Source: Deltaproteobacteria bacterium
GTDB taxonomy: Bacteria > Desulfobacterota > Desulfomonilia > UBA1062
Length of the DNA: 49,489 bases
Direction: 5' to 3'
Assembly (NCBI GenBank): GCA_029547185.1
Contig: JAKPPU010000173.1
Location: 1 to 49,489, forward strand
This document shows positions 1-7,840 of this stretch, piece by piece. A model generated the notes under the pieces. That model was not told where the DNA came from. It was given only the letters and a program-made list of their open reading frames with translations, and made no database searches. The position numbers and the translations under genes are program-made. Each line of letters begins with the position of its first letter. Within the stretch, counting starts at the first letter, position 1.

Positions 1-45
1 CTCGCCGATCTCCGGGGTATGCCCGTTATATGAATATATTCCCAT
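1..45 (-). CDS. gamma-carbonic anhydrase-like (left-handed beta-helix) protein, N-terminus only
   Basis: Only the first 15 codons lie in the window and the gene runs off the left edge. The peptide begins MGIYSYNGHTPEIGE, and the x-P-x-IG pattern after a short strand is the usual opening of hexapeptide-repeat proteins of the gamma-carbonic anhydrase / YrdA / PaaY type. A strong GGAGGAG sequence precedes the ATG. It is the third gene of the leftward etfB-etfA unit, after a gap of about 130 nt. Genes of this family are often found in acyl-CoA degradation loci, but 15 residues are too few to be sure. Confidence 0.5.
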   Translation of the reverse strand, partial: MGIYSYNGHTPEIGE

Positions 46-174
46 AACTCCTCCGAGAACGATAAATGATGCCGCCCCTCATGGGGTAACTTTGTGATAG
101 GGGAAGATGTACGTACAGCAGTATCATGGAAAAAGCATGCAAGGAGACAGCCCAGCCTCTGTCAAACCTGCCTT

Positions 175-1143
175 TTACCCCCCCCTTTTTAAATGTATGT
201 CAATAAGCAGGGGAATAAACGTGGAGAGATCTTCCACGATGCAGTAGTGGGCTGTCCGGAAGATCGCCGCATGCACATCCGTATTGATGGCAACGATGAG
301 CTGGGAATCCTTCATCCCTGCTACGTGCTGGATTGCCCCTGATATCCCGCACGCAAGGTAGAGCTTTGGTGCCACCGTATTGCCCGTAGAGCCTATCTGA
401 TGAGTATACCCCAGCCAGCCGAGGTCGCAGACGCCCCTCGTCGCACCGATGGCTGATTTGGGGAAGAGAGACGAGAGCTTCTCGATGAGGGAGAGGTTTT
501 CCGGCCTGCCGATTCCTCTTCCGGCCGAAACGATCACCTCTGCCTTGGCAAGGGCCATATCTGCGTGCTCGGCCTCGCGAAATCCTTGAGTCCTTGTCGA
601 GACAGCCATGTCTGCGAGGGGAATGACCTTGACTGCGCCCGGCAAATCAGGAACACCCACCTGCTGCCTCGATGCCCCCGGTATGACGGTGAGAACCAGA
701 GAATTTCTTTCGGGCCTGATTTCAGCACGAAATTTTCCCCCGAACATGGAGCGGAAAAAGACACCCTCCCCGATTCCCTCTACAGAGGTGATGCAGCAGG
801 CTTTGAGGCCTACTGAGAGCTGAGGCGCGAAGTCGCTTCCTTCAGAGGTGTGGGGGATGCAGATGCATACATCGCCCTTGTTCCTGAAAAAAGAGAGGAG
901 CGTCTTCCTGTACGCCTCTGCGCTGTACTCGCCGAGCATGCTCCCGCTGAGGCAGACGACATCGAGCCCGGTCTTTTCGGCCAGTTCTCTGCTCACGCGT
1001 TCGGCCTCTTCTTCTCCGGAAAGAACGACGATGCCCGGCCTGTCTTTCGAGAGTTCCCGGGCGAAGTCTACTGCTTCGTAGGTTTCCTTCGCGACCCGGC
1101 CCTTTTCATGGAGGGCAATTACGGAGACCGATGCGTTGATCAT
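175..1143 (-). CDS. etfA: electron transfer flavoprotein alpha subunit
   Basis: EtfA binds FAD and, with EtfB, passes electrons from acyl-CoA dehydrogenases to a membrane quinone oxidoreductase or to a bifurcating partner. The 322 residues match the family length. The C-terminal FAD domain is clear: a GATRGVCDLGW segment, then GSTGNTVAPKLY, then ACGISGAIQHVAGMKDS followed by IVAINTD. Classical EtfA has QTGKTV and INKD at the last variable sites, so this is a divergent subtype. The start is placed at the ATG with AGAGG upstream, 9 nt after the etfB stop. The gene ends in a run of eight G just before the stop. It presumably serves the acyl-CoA dehydrogenase encoded divergently at 2869. Whether the pair bifurcates cannot be told from sequence reading alone. 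Confidence 0.95.
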   Translation of the reverse strand: MINASVSVIALHEKGRVAKETYEAVDFARELSKDRPGIVVLSGEEEAERVSRELAEKTGLDVVCLSGSMLGEYSAEAYRKTLLSFFRNKGDVCICIPHTSEGSDFAPQLSVGLKACCITSVEGIGEGVFFRSMFGGKFRAEIRPERNSLVLTVIPGASRQQVGVPDLPGAVKVIPLADMAVSTRTQGFREAEHADMALAKAEVIVSAGRGIGRPENLSLIEKLSSLFPKSAIGATRGVCDLGWLGYTHQIGSTGNTVAPKLYLACGISGAIQHVAGMKDSQLIVAINTDVHAAIFRTAHYCIVEDLSTFIPLLIDIHLKRGG

Positions 1144-1152
1144 TCCTTGCCT

Positions 1153-1929
1153 CTAGAGAAGAGAATGCTCATGGAGGATATCCAGGAGCGCTCGTGCTTT
1201 TTCATGCTGTGTGCCCTCGAGGAACTCGCCTTTGGCTCCTTCTTCAGGGAGGTCCATTCTGACGAGTCTCTGCGGAGACGGCAAGACCGGGAGCTCGTGC
1301 GCCTCAATGCATTCGAGCTTGGCTGAGCGGGCCTTGAGAACGTGGGTGAGGGCAGGATACCTTGGCGTATTGATGCCCGACTGAACAGTGAGCACTGCCG
1401 GGAGTCTCATTGTAAGACACTGCCTCCGGCCGCCCTCGAGCTCCCGTTCGAGGGAAACCTCGGCCAGCCCCTGGGATATCTCCTGATGGATCACCCCGGT
1501 AGCGCACTCATACCCGAGCATCTCGGCCGTAAGGCCGCCAACCTGGCACTCCATGTCGTCTTCCGCCATGATTCCCATAAGGATCAGGTCATACTTCCTC
1601 TTGCCTGCCACGGAGGCGATCAGGGAGGCCCTTTCGGCAGGATCCATATATCTTTCTTCCTCAAAGAGCACATGAATCCCATGGTCCGCTCCCATCTCGA
1701 GGGCGCGTCTGATGGTTTTCCCAACCCGCTCGGGGCCAATGGACAGCACATCGATAATCGTATCCCCGAGCCGCTCCCTGATGCGGAGCGCTTCTTCTAC
1801 CGCATACTCATCATAGCGGTTCATGCGGAAGACAGTATTTCGTCCATACGTGATCCATCCGGCAGAGTCATTGATGGAAATCGTGTCTGCGCTGTCGCAG
1901 ACCTGTTTCACGCAGACGAGTATTTTCAT
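1153..1929 (-). CDS. etfB: electron transfer flavoprotein beta subunit
   Basis: EtfB partners EtfA and carries the AMP/second-flavin site and the dehydrogenase-docking loop. At 258 residues it is of normal length. The N-terminus MKILVCVKQVCDS, the FRMNRYDEYAVEEALRIRE helix and the C-terminal GINTPRYPALTHVLKARS segment are the family landmarks. The start has a good CAGGAG site six bases upstream. It is the first gene of a leftward operon (etfB-etfA-gamma-CA-like), with a TTGCAA-17-TATGAT promoter at 2033-2061 and a leader of about 95 nt. It shares its control region with the divergent phosphatase/acyl-CoA dehydrogenase operon, so both arms are probably induced together. Confidence 0.95.
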   Translation of the reverse strand: MKILVCVKQVCDSADTISINDSAGWITYGRNTVFRMNRYDEYAVEEALRIRERLGDTIIDVLSIGPERVGKTIRRALEMGADHGIHVLFEEERYMDPAERASLIASVAGKRKYDLILMGIMAEDDMECQVGGLTAEMLGYECATGVIHQEISQGLAEVSLERELEGGRRQCLTMRLPAVLTVQSGINTPRYPALTHVLKARSAKLECIEAHELPVLPSPQRLVRMDLPEEGAKGEFLEGTQHEKARALLDILHEHSLL

Positions 1930-2032
1930 ATCATCTCCTGTATTGCCCAGCTGCTCTCTTCAACAGTGAGAAGATGGCCATTCCGCAGCCCCTTTTCATT
2001 TTTGGGAAGGCTTGTTTTTGCTTATAAAAATT

Positions 2033-2061
2033 ATCATACCCTAAAGAGGTTGCAATTGCAA
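2033..2061 (-). promoter_or_regulatory. sigma-70-type promoter of etfBA
   Basis: On the minus strand TTGCAA (2061-2056) is separated by exactly 17 nt from TATGAT (2038-2033). The -35 box is one half of the tandem TTGCAA copies at 2050-2061. The start of transcription would fall near 2026. The candidate operator at 2072-2083 lies 10 nt upstream. Confidence 0.6.
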
Positions 2062-2071
2062 TTAAAAAATC

Positions 2072-2083
2072 GAACGCTCGTTC
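2072..2083. promoter_or_regulatory. candidate TetR-family operator (GAACGCTCGTTC)
   Basis: Five-base arms GAACG/CGTTC flank a CT centre. The palindrome lies between the two divergent -35 boxes (2056-2061 leftward, 2092-2097 rightward), 8 to 10 nt from each. The TetR gene at 4099 is in the rightward operon and is the obvious candidate to bind here. No second copy was noticed in the window. The link to this regulator is inference. Confidence 0.45.
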
Positions 2084-2091
2084 TATTTTTG

Positions 2092-2120
2092 TTGACAGGC
2101 AGGTTCCTCCCTGATATAAG
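2092..2120 (+). promoter_or_regulatory. sigma-70-type promoter of the phosphatase/acyl-CoA dehydrogenase operon
   Basis: TTGACA (2092-2097), a 17-nt spacer and TATAAG (2115-2120) make a near-consensus promoter. Transcription would begin around 2127, at or next to the ATG at 2128, and no ribosome binding site is visible. The first gene is therefore probably translated from a leaderless message. Confidence 0.65.
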
Positions 2121-2127
2121 TCTTCCT

Positions 2128-2841
2128 ATGAGTGTTATGTATTTGATCAGGCACGGGCAGGCATCTTTCGGGGCAGAGAACTATGACCAGCTCTCGCCCA
2201 GGGGCATTGAGCAGTCCCGCATTCTCGGAGCGCATCTCATTGATGCCGGGATTCTCCCGGATGCAATCTACACCGGGAGGATGGCACGCCAGAAAGATAC
2301 GGAAAAAGAGGTACGGGAACGCTACAGGCAAATTGGCTGCAGTCTCCCCCAGGCAGAAGTCTTGGAAGGCCTCGACGAGTTCGATTCCTCGGCGATCATG
2401 CTCTCCCAGTGGCCCCATTTGCTCAAGGCAGATCCGCTGCTCGCAGAGCACCTTCCGCGCATATACGAGAACAAGGATTCATTCAAGCTCATCTTCGAGG
2501 GGGCCATGCTCAGGTGGGTATCCGGTGCATCCGACAGCCCGGAGGTAGAGAGCTGGATGAATTTTTCGAGCAGGGTGAGCAGCGCGATCATCCGCATCAT
2601 GAAGGAGCAGGGCCGGAGCAGGACCATCTTCGTATTCACTTCCGGAGGTCCTATTGCCGCCGCCATGCAGTTTGCCCTGTCTCTCTCGCCGGAGGCAGCC
2701 ATTCGGCTTAACTGGCAGGTGATAAACACCTCCTACACCAAATTCATGTATAACGAAGAGCGGATCACGCTGGCCTGCTTCAATTGCTCATCCCATCTCG
2801 ACCTGCATGAAGACCGCAAGAAGCTCATAAGCTACCGGTAA
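2128..2841 (+). CDS. histidine phosphatase family protein (phosphoglycerate mutase-like)
   Basis: The protein starts MSVMYLIRHGQASF. The LIRHG motif near the N-terminus, holding the phospho-accepting histidine, marks the histidine phosphatase superfamily. A later FTSGGPIAAAMQFAL segment (about residue 175) sits where the second catalytic His would normally be. That position is Ser-Gly here, so activity may be altered. Length is 237 residues. An open frame continues upstream to 1342 but crosses the promoters and etfB, so the ATG at 2128 is chosen. It is the first gene of the acyl-CoA dehydrogenase/kinase operon. The substrate is unknown; a phosphorylated acyl-CoA or a side product of the kinase at 4792 is an attractive but unproven idea. 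Confidence 0.8.
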   Translation: MSVMYLIRHGQASFGAENYDQLSPRGIEQSRILGAHLIDAGILPDAIYTGRMARQKDTEKEVRERYRQIGCSLPQAEVLEGLDEFDSSAIMLSQWPHLLKADPLLAEHLPRIYENKDSFKLIFEGAMLRWVSGASDSPEVESWMNFSSRVSSAIIRIMKEQGRSRTIFVFTSGGPIAAAMQFALSLSPEAAIRLNWQVINTSYTKFMYNEERITLACFNCSSHLDLHEDRKKLISYR

Positions 2842-2868
2842 GTAAACCCTTAAAAGAGGAGGGGATAT

Positions 2869-4077
2869 ATGGATTTCGAAATTCCGGACAAGATCAAGGC
2901 AATAACAGAAATGATAGACGAGTTCGTCGACAAGGAGCTTATCCCGCTCGAGGCCGAGTTCCTCCACAAGGACTTCCGCACCATGCTCCCGCTCATCGAG
3001 GAAAAGAGGAGGATGGTCAAGAAGATGGAGCTCTGGGCCCCGAACCACCCCAAGGAATACGGGGGCATGGGGCTCGATCTGGTGGAGCACGCCTTTGTCT
3101 CCGAGGCGCTCGGGCGGAGCCCGCTTGGGCACTTTGTGTTCGGTTGCCAGGCACCCGATGCCGGGAACATCGAGATCCTGAATCTCTACGGAACGCCGGA
3201 GCAAAAGCAGAAATACCTGCGGCCTCTCGTCGAAGGCAAGATCAGGAGCTGCTTCTCCATGACCGAGGTTGAGATGCCCGGATCAAACCCTGTCATGATG
3301 GCCACCACGGCTGTCAAAGACGGTGACGACTATGTCATCAACGGCCAGAAATGGTACAGCTCGTCATCGGACGGGGCCGAGTTCGCCATTGTCATGGCAA
3401 ATACGAATCCCGAGGCCCCGCCTTACCTCCAGGCGAGCATGATCATCGTGCCCTGCAATACCCCGGGGTTCAATCAGGTGAGGAACATTCCGGTCATGGG
3501 AGAGGCGGGCACAGACTATACCGGCCACGGAGAGATTCTCTACCAGAACTGCCGCGTTCCCCGGAAAAACCTGCTCGGTCCGGAAGGCCACGGATTCGTG
3601 ATCGCCCAGGAGCGCCTCGGACCAGGAAGAATCCACCACTGCATGCGCTGGATCGGCATCTGCAACAGATGCTTCGATCTCATGTGCTCGCGGGCCTCGA
3701 ACCGGGTCATGACCCCGGACGGCAAGACCCTTGCCACCAGGCAGATCATCCAGGCATGGATCTCTGAGTGCGCTGCCGAAATCCAGGCCGCACGGCTCAT
3801 GATCCTCAACACCGCCTGGAAGATAGAGAAGTATGGCGTCAAAGAAGCCAGGCAGGACATTTCGATGATCAAGTTCTTCACCGCGAACATCATGCAGAAC
3901 GTCATAGACAAGGCCCTGCAGGTCCACGGCGGCCTCGGCATGACGGACGACATCATTATCCCGTTCTTCTACCGCCACGAGCGTGCAGCCAGGATTTACG
4001 ACGGTGCGGATGAGGTGCACAAGGTGTCTCTGGCCAAGAGGATCCTCAAAGGGTACGAGGGAAAGCAGTTCCGCTGA
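2869..4077 (+). CDS. acyl-CoA dehydrogenase, ACAD10/11-like subgroup
   Basis: A FAD-dependent acyl-CoA dehydrogenase of 402 residues that would pass electrons to the EtfAB encoded divergently. The family core is complete: an N-terminal helical domain, the CFSMTEVEMPGSNP segment (about residue 126), the PVMGEAGTDYTGHGEI strand region, the helical C-terminal domain with QVHGGLGMTDD, and RIYDGADEVHK at the end. Most family members have Glu in the last motif (YEGT); here it is Asp (D378). A DG-x-DEVH motif is what I recall from ACAD10/11-type enzymes, which act on phosphorylated 4-hydroxyacyl-CoAs. A strong GAGGAGG site precedes the ATG. The same operon holds an APH-type kinase, which supports that reading over plain beta-oxidation. 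Confidence 0.9.
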   Translation: MDFEIPDKIKAITEMIDEFVDKELIPLEAEFLHKDFRTMLPLIEEKRRMVKKMELWAPNHPKEYGGMGLDLVEHAFVSEALGRSPLGHFVFGCQAPDAGNIEILNLYGTPEQKQKYLRPLVEGKIRSCFSMTEVEMPGSNPVMMATTAVKDGDDYVINGQKWYSSSSDGAEFAIVMANTNPEAPPYLQASMIIVPCNTPGFNQVRNIPVMGEAGTDYTGHGEILYQNCRVPRKNLLGPEGHGFVIAQERLGPGRIHHCMRWIGICNRCFDLMCSRASNRVMTPDGKTLATRQIIQAWISECAAEIQAARLMILNTAWKIEKYGVKEARQDISMIKFFTANIMQNVIDKALQVHGGLGMTDDIIIPFFYRHERAARIYDGADEVHKVSLAKRILKGYEGKQFR

Positions 4078-4098
4078 AGAGAGGAAAAAGGTCAGCGT

Positions 4099-4785
4099 GT
4101 GAAATTCGAAACCTTCAAGAAGTCGGTCCAGCTCTCGAAAGAGGATATCTGCAGGGATCTCCTTGCCCAGAACCGAGACCGCATCAAGATCAAGAAAGAG
4201 AAGGTGGCGGTCAAGAACCTCGTGAGGATTCTCGATGCAGCCCTTTCCATCAGCAATCAGAAAGGCTTCGCCTCCATGAGCCTCCGGGACCTGAGCAGCG
4301 AGGCAGGCTTGAGCATGGGAGCCCTGTATTCCTACATCTCCAGCAAAGAAGAGCTCCTCGACATGATGCAGCAGCAGGGCAGGTCCCTGATAGTCAAGAT
4401 CCTCGGCGAGTATCTCGGAGACATCAACGACCCTTTGGAAAAGCTGAAGAGAGGGATACAGGTCCACCTCTACCTGAGCGAGGTCATGCAGCCATGGTTC
4501 TATTTCTCCTATATGGAGACCAAGAACCTGCCCAAAGAGGTGCACAAGAAGTCGATTGAGGCAGAGCTGTATACCGAACAGATCTTCACCGAGATCATCG
4601 AGGCCGGCATCAAAGAGGGAAGATTCAGGAAATCGAACCCCCAAATGGTCTCGGCCGCCCTCAAAGCCCTGCTCCAGGACTGGTATTTGAAGCGTTGGAA
4701 ATACGAGCGCAGGAAGGTTTCGGTTGAAGCCTATGCTGAATTCATCATGGATCTTGTTTCATCATATCTCATGGCAAAGGAGTAA
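4099..4785 (+). CDS. TetR/AcrR family transcriptional regulator
   Basis: A 228-residue regulator starting at GTG. After an unusually long N-terminal lead of about 50 residues comes a standard TetR helix-turn-helix: FASMSLRDLSSEAGLSMGAL followed by YSYISSKEELLDMM (about residues 55-90). The C-terminal half is an all-helical ligand domain. It lies between the acyl-CoA dehydrogenase and kinase genes with gaps of 21 and 6 nt, so it is co-transcribed with the genes it probably controls. The ligand is likely an acyl-CoA of the pathway. The palindrome at 2072-2083 is the best operator candidate in view. Confidence 0.92.
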   Translation: MKFETFKKSVQLSKEDICRDLLAQNRDRIKIKKEKVAVKNLVRILDAALSISNQKGFASMSLRDLSSEAGLSMGALYSYISSKEELLDMMQQQGRSLIVKILGEYLGDINDPLEKLKRGIQVHLYLSEVMQPWFYFSYMETKNLPKEVHKKSIEAELYTEQIFTEIIEAGIKEGRFRKSNPQMVSAALKALLQDWYLKRWKYERRKVSVEAYAEFIMDLVSSYLMAKE

Positions 4786-4791
4786 AGGGAA

Positions 4792-5868
4792 ATGACGAAC
4801 GCGGATCTTACCGACAAGGCAGTCGGTGTCAGACAGGGCGAAGAGCTCGATACACAGAAAGTCGGGGAATATTTAAGGGACACGATCCCGGGCTTGAGCG
4901 GCGAAATGTCGGTGGAGCAGTTTCCCAGCGGCTATTCGAACCTTACATACCTCATCAAGGTCGGCAACACCGATCTTGTCCTGAGAAGGCCTCCGTTCGG
5001 CAGGAAGGCAAAGACCGCCCATGACATGGGCAGGGAGTACCGAATCTTGAGCGCACTGAACCCGGTTTTTCCCTATTGCCCGAAGCCCCTCGTTTATACG
5101 GAAGACGAATCCGTCATGGGGTGCCCCTTTTACGTCATGGAGCGCATCAATGGCATCATCCTGAGAAAGAATCTGCCCAAGGGTCTTACCCTCACCCCGG
5201 AGCAGATGCGGTCCCTGTGTGAGAACCTGCTCGACGTCCACTACAAGCTCCACTCCATCGATTACAGGGCCATCGGGCTCGAAGGCTTCGGCAAGCCCGA
5301 AGGATATGTAAAGAGGCAGGTGGACGGATGGTCCGAGCGGTACCGGGCCGCGCGGACCCCGGATGCGCCCGATTTTGAAAACGTCATGCAGTGGCTTGCC
5401 GAGAAGATGCCGCCCGACTCCAAAAAGCCGGGGATCATCCACAACGACTACAAGTTCGACAACGTCGTGCTCAATCCTGAAAATCCCCTCGAAATCATCG
5501 GGGTGCTCGACTGGGAGATGGCCACCATCGGCGACCCCCTCATGGACCTGGGAAGCTCTCTTGGATACTGGGTACAAAACGATGACCCCGAGGATTTCCA
5601 GGCAGCGAGGATGTTGCCGACGACCCTGCCCGGAGCCCTGACGAGGGATGAGCTCGTAAAGAGATATGAAAAGCTTGCCGGCATCAAGATCGAAAACTTC
5701 GATTTTTACCTGTGCTTCGGGCTTTTCCGTCTCGCGGTCATCGCCCAGCAGATCTACTACCGATTTTACCACGGGCAGACAAAGGACGAGCGGTTCAAGA
5801 TACTCATCTTCGCGATCCATATTCTCGAGAAGGCGGCACTCAGGGCCATCGATCAGAGCGGCTTGTAA
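4792..5868 (+). CDS. phosphotransferase family protein (APH fold), LvaA/ACAD10-kinase-like
   Basis: The 358-residue protein has an aminoglycoside-phosphotransferase/choline-kinase fold. Visible motifs are LVLRRPPFGRKAKTAHDMGRE with the ATP-binding Lys region (about residues 63-80), the Brenner motif HNDYKFDNVVL (about 221-231) with catalytic Asp and Asn, and LDWEMATIGDPLMDLG (about 240-255) with the metal-binding Asp. APH proteins beside or fused to acyl-CoA dehydrogenases (ACAD10/11; LvaA of Pseudomonas putida) phosphorylate the 4-hydroxyl of 4-hydroxyacyl-CoAs. The gene starts 6 nt after the TetR stop with an AAAGGGA site. A small-molecule antibiotic kinase is unlikely in this context. Confidence 0.85.
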   Translation: MTNADLTDKAVGVRQGEELDTQKVGEYLRDTIPGLSGEMSVEQFPSGYSNLTYLIKVGNTDLVLRRPPFGRKAKTAHDMGREYRILSALNPVFPYCPKPLVYTEDESVMGCPFYVMERINGIILRKNLPKGLTLTPEQMRSLCENLLDVHYKLHSIDYRAIGLEGFGKPEGYVKRQVDGWSERYRAARTPDAPDFENVMQWLAEKMPPDSKKPGIIHNDYKFDNVVLNPENPLEIIGVLDWEMATIGDPLMDLGSSLGYWVQNDDPEDFQAARMLPTTLPGALTRDELVKRYEKLAGIKIENFDFYLCFGLFRLAVIAQQIYYRFYHGQTKDERFKILIFAIHILEKAALRAIDQSGL

Positions 5869-5987
5869 AAAGGCTGTGAGGAGGATGGAGCAGGAAAAAA
5901 CCGGGCACGTGAAGAGAGACAGGGAGAGGCGGCCCTTCGGATACACTCCTTGGTCTCCTGTCCAAAAACCATAGGAGAGAAAAGCGT

Positions 5988-6752
5988 ATGGAGAAGGTGG
6001 ATTTCCGACTTGACGGCAAGGTCGCCTTGGTGACCGGGGCGAGCAGAGGTATCGGCGAGGCCATAGCGGTTACCCTGGCGGATTACGGGGCGCACTGCAT
6101 CCTGGTGAGCAGGAAAGAGGATGCGCTGAAGAAGGTCGCGGAAAAGATCGCCTCCCGCGGAGGAAAGGCGGATGTTATGGCCTGCCATGTGGGAGACCTC
6201 AAGCAGATAGACGAGCTCTTCACGAAGGTCAAAGAGCGGTTCGGCAAGCTGAGCATTCTCATCAACAATGCAGCCACCAATCCCTATTTCGGCGAGATGC
6301 TGGGGGCCGACGAAGGGGTATGGAACAAGACCTTCGACGTCAACCTGAAGGGACCCTTCTTCCTGGTCCAGAAGGCCGCAAAGCTCATGATTGAAGCAGG
6401 CGGCGGATCTGTCGTCAACGTATCGTCGATCAACGGGGTCAAGCCTGCGCCTTTCCAGGGAATCTATTCCATGACGAAGGCAGGCCTCATCTCCATGACC
6501 CTCGCCTTCGCCAAAGAGCTTGCGAGCAAGAACATCCGGGTAAACGCGCTCCTGCCGGGTCTCGTCCAGACCAACTTCTCGAAGGCCATCATGGATAACG
6601 AGATGATCTATGACTATGCGGTCAAGATGATCCCTCTGGGCAGGCATGCGCAGCCCATGGAGATCGCCGGAGCAGTGCTTTACCTGGTATCGGATGCAGC
6701 CCCGTTCACCACGGGCGCGTGCTTCGTCGTGGACGGGGGAGCGCTGGCCTAG
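5988..6752 (+). CDS. short-chain dehydrogenase/reductase
   Basis: A classical SDR of 254 residues. The cofactor motif TGASRGIGEAIA is at residues 17-28, the INNAATN motif near 92, catalytic Ser in NVSSINGV near 142, and the Y-x-x-x-K pair in GIYSMTKAG near 160. It reduces or oxidises a hydroxyl/keto group with NAD(P)H. In this operon it could be a 3-hydroxyacyl-CoA or 4-hydroxyacyl-CoA (LvaD-like) dehydrogenase; it is also close enough in type to FabG/PhaB that a role in feeding hydroxyacyl-CoA to the PHA locus is possible. A gap of 119 nt separates it from the kinase gene. The start has a GGAGAG site. Confidence 0.88.
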   Translation: MEKVDFRLDGKVALVTGASRGIGEAIAVTLADYGAHCILVSRKEDALKKVAEKIASRGGKADVMACHVGDLKQIDELFTKVKERFGKLSILINNAATNPYFGEMLGADEGVWNKTFDVNLKGPFFLVQKAAKLMIEAGGGSVVNVSSINGVKPAPFQGIYSMTKAGLISMTLAFAKELASKNIRVNALLPGLVQTNFSKAIMDNEMIYDYAVKMIPLGRHAQPMEIAGAVLYLVSDAAPFTTGACFVVDGGALA

Positions 6753-6834
6753 TCAGGGCGGATCGAGCAGGCTTTGAGGGGCATATATCCGCCCAAGCGC
6801 AGAAACGAAACTATTACAAGGGGGGAGGTTTTTC

Positions 6835-7752
6835 ATGAAGCTGTCTGACATCAAGCGGGTACTCATCCTGGGAGCAGGAACCATGGGCCAGCAGATCGGA
6901 TTCGTCTGTGCCATGCATGGATACGATGTGGTCATGTACGACCTTTCGAAGGAGATCCTCGACAAATCGGTAAGGCGCATGGAACAGCTCGGGCATTTTT
7001 TCATTTCCGCAGGCCGGATTACCGAGGAGCAGCTCGCCGAGATCATGGGCCGGATAAGCGCAACCGCGAATCCGGAGGAAGCGGCCAGCGATGCCGACTT
7101 CATAAGCGAATCCGTGCCCGAGGACCCGGGAATCAAGGCCAAGGTCTTTGCCCAGTTCAATGAACTCTGTCCCGAGAAGACCATCTTCACGACGAACACG
7201 TCGATGCTCGTGCCTTCGGCTTTTGCGGATGCCACAGGAAGGCCGGAGAAGTTCTGCGCCCTGCACTTCCATGACACACGGATCTCGAACGTCGTGGATG
7301 TCATGCCCCACCCCGGCACGGCAAAGGAGGTGGTCGATCTTGTCGAGGCTTTCGCCAAGAGCATCGGCCAGATCGCCATCATGCTCCACAGGGAGAACAA
7401 CGGCTATGTCTTCAACACCATGCTCTCGAGCCTCTTCTTTTCCGCCCTGACACTGGCATCACGAAACGTTACCTCTGTAGAGGATGTCGACCGGGCCTGG
7501 ATGGGGGTTACCCATATGGCTATCGGGCCCTTCGGCATCATGGACCAGGTGGGCCTATCGACGGTACATACCATAACCGATTACTGGGCGAAGAAGACGG
7601 GCGATCCCCAAGCAAAGGCGAATGCTGAATTCCTCAAGGGATACGTCGACAAAGGCCTGCTCGGATTCAAGACCATGGAGGGATTCTACAAATACCCGAA
7701 CCCGGCATATGCCGCACCCGGCTTCCTGACCGGTGACGGTGACAAAAAGTAG
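6835..7752 (+). CDS. 3-hydroxyacyl-CoA dehydrogenase
   Basis: The 305-residue protein has an N-terminal Rossmann fold (ILGAGTMGQQIGFVCAMHG, residues 11-29, with Asp of VMYDLSKE selecting NAD). The catalytic His lies in ALHFHDTRISNVVDV, and the C-terminal dimer domain begins at NNGYVFNTMLSSLFFSAL. It oxidises (S)-3-hydroxyacyl-CoA to 3-ketoacyl-CoA. The usual HFFNP pattern is replaced by HFHDTR, so substrate preference may be unusual. It is the last gene of the rightward operon and is followed by an 8-bp hairpin. A GGGGGGAGG site supports the start. Confidence 0.9.
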   Translation: MKLSDIKRVLILGAGTMGQQIGFVCAMHGYDVVMYDLSKEILDKSVRRMEQLGHFFISAGRITEEQLAEIMGRISATANPEEAASDADFISESVPEDPGIKAKVFAQFNELCPEKTIFTTNTSMLVPSAFADATGRPEKFCALHFHDTRISNVVDVMPHPGTAKEVVDLVEAFAKSIGQIAIMLHRENNGYVFNTMLSSLFFSALTLASRNVTSVEDVDRAWMGVTHMAIGPFGIMDQVGLSTVHTITDYWAKKTGDPQAKANAEFLKGYVDKGLLGFKTMEGFYKYPNPAYAAPGFLTGDGDKK

Positions 7753-7758
7753 TATGGC

Positions 7759-7779
7759 GAGGGCTTAGAACAAGCCCTC
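7759..7779. terminator. hairpin between convergent operons
   Basis: GAGGGCTT pairs with AAGCCCTC around an AGAAC loop, 7 nt after the stop of the dehydrogenase gene. There is no clean U tract after it, so it may be a weak terminator or an mRNA 3'-end stabiliser. Confidence 0.45.
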
Positions 7780-7840
7780 TGAAATATAATCATTATGCAG
7801 GGCAGCAGGCCCAGCTTTCCTATTCTGTTCAAAGCAGCGG

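Noticed and set aside
1342..2127. Upstream extension of the histidine phosphatase frame
   Set aside because: It is antisense to etfB and crosses both divergent promoters; the LIRHG motif sits where expected from the ATG at 2128.
3364..4644. 426-codon minus-strand open frame
   Set aside because: Antisense to the acyl-CoA dehydrogenase and TetR genes, with no recognisable motif.
5885..5974. 29-codon frame with GAGGAGG before the ATG in the gap before the SDR gene
   Set aside because: The ribosome site touches the ATG with no spacing and the peptide matches nothing I know; too weak to call.
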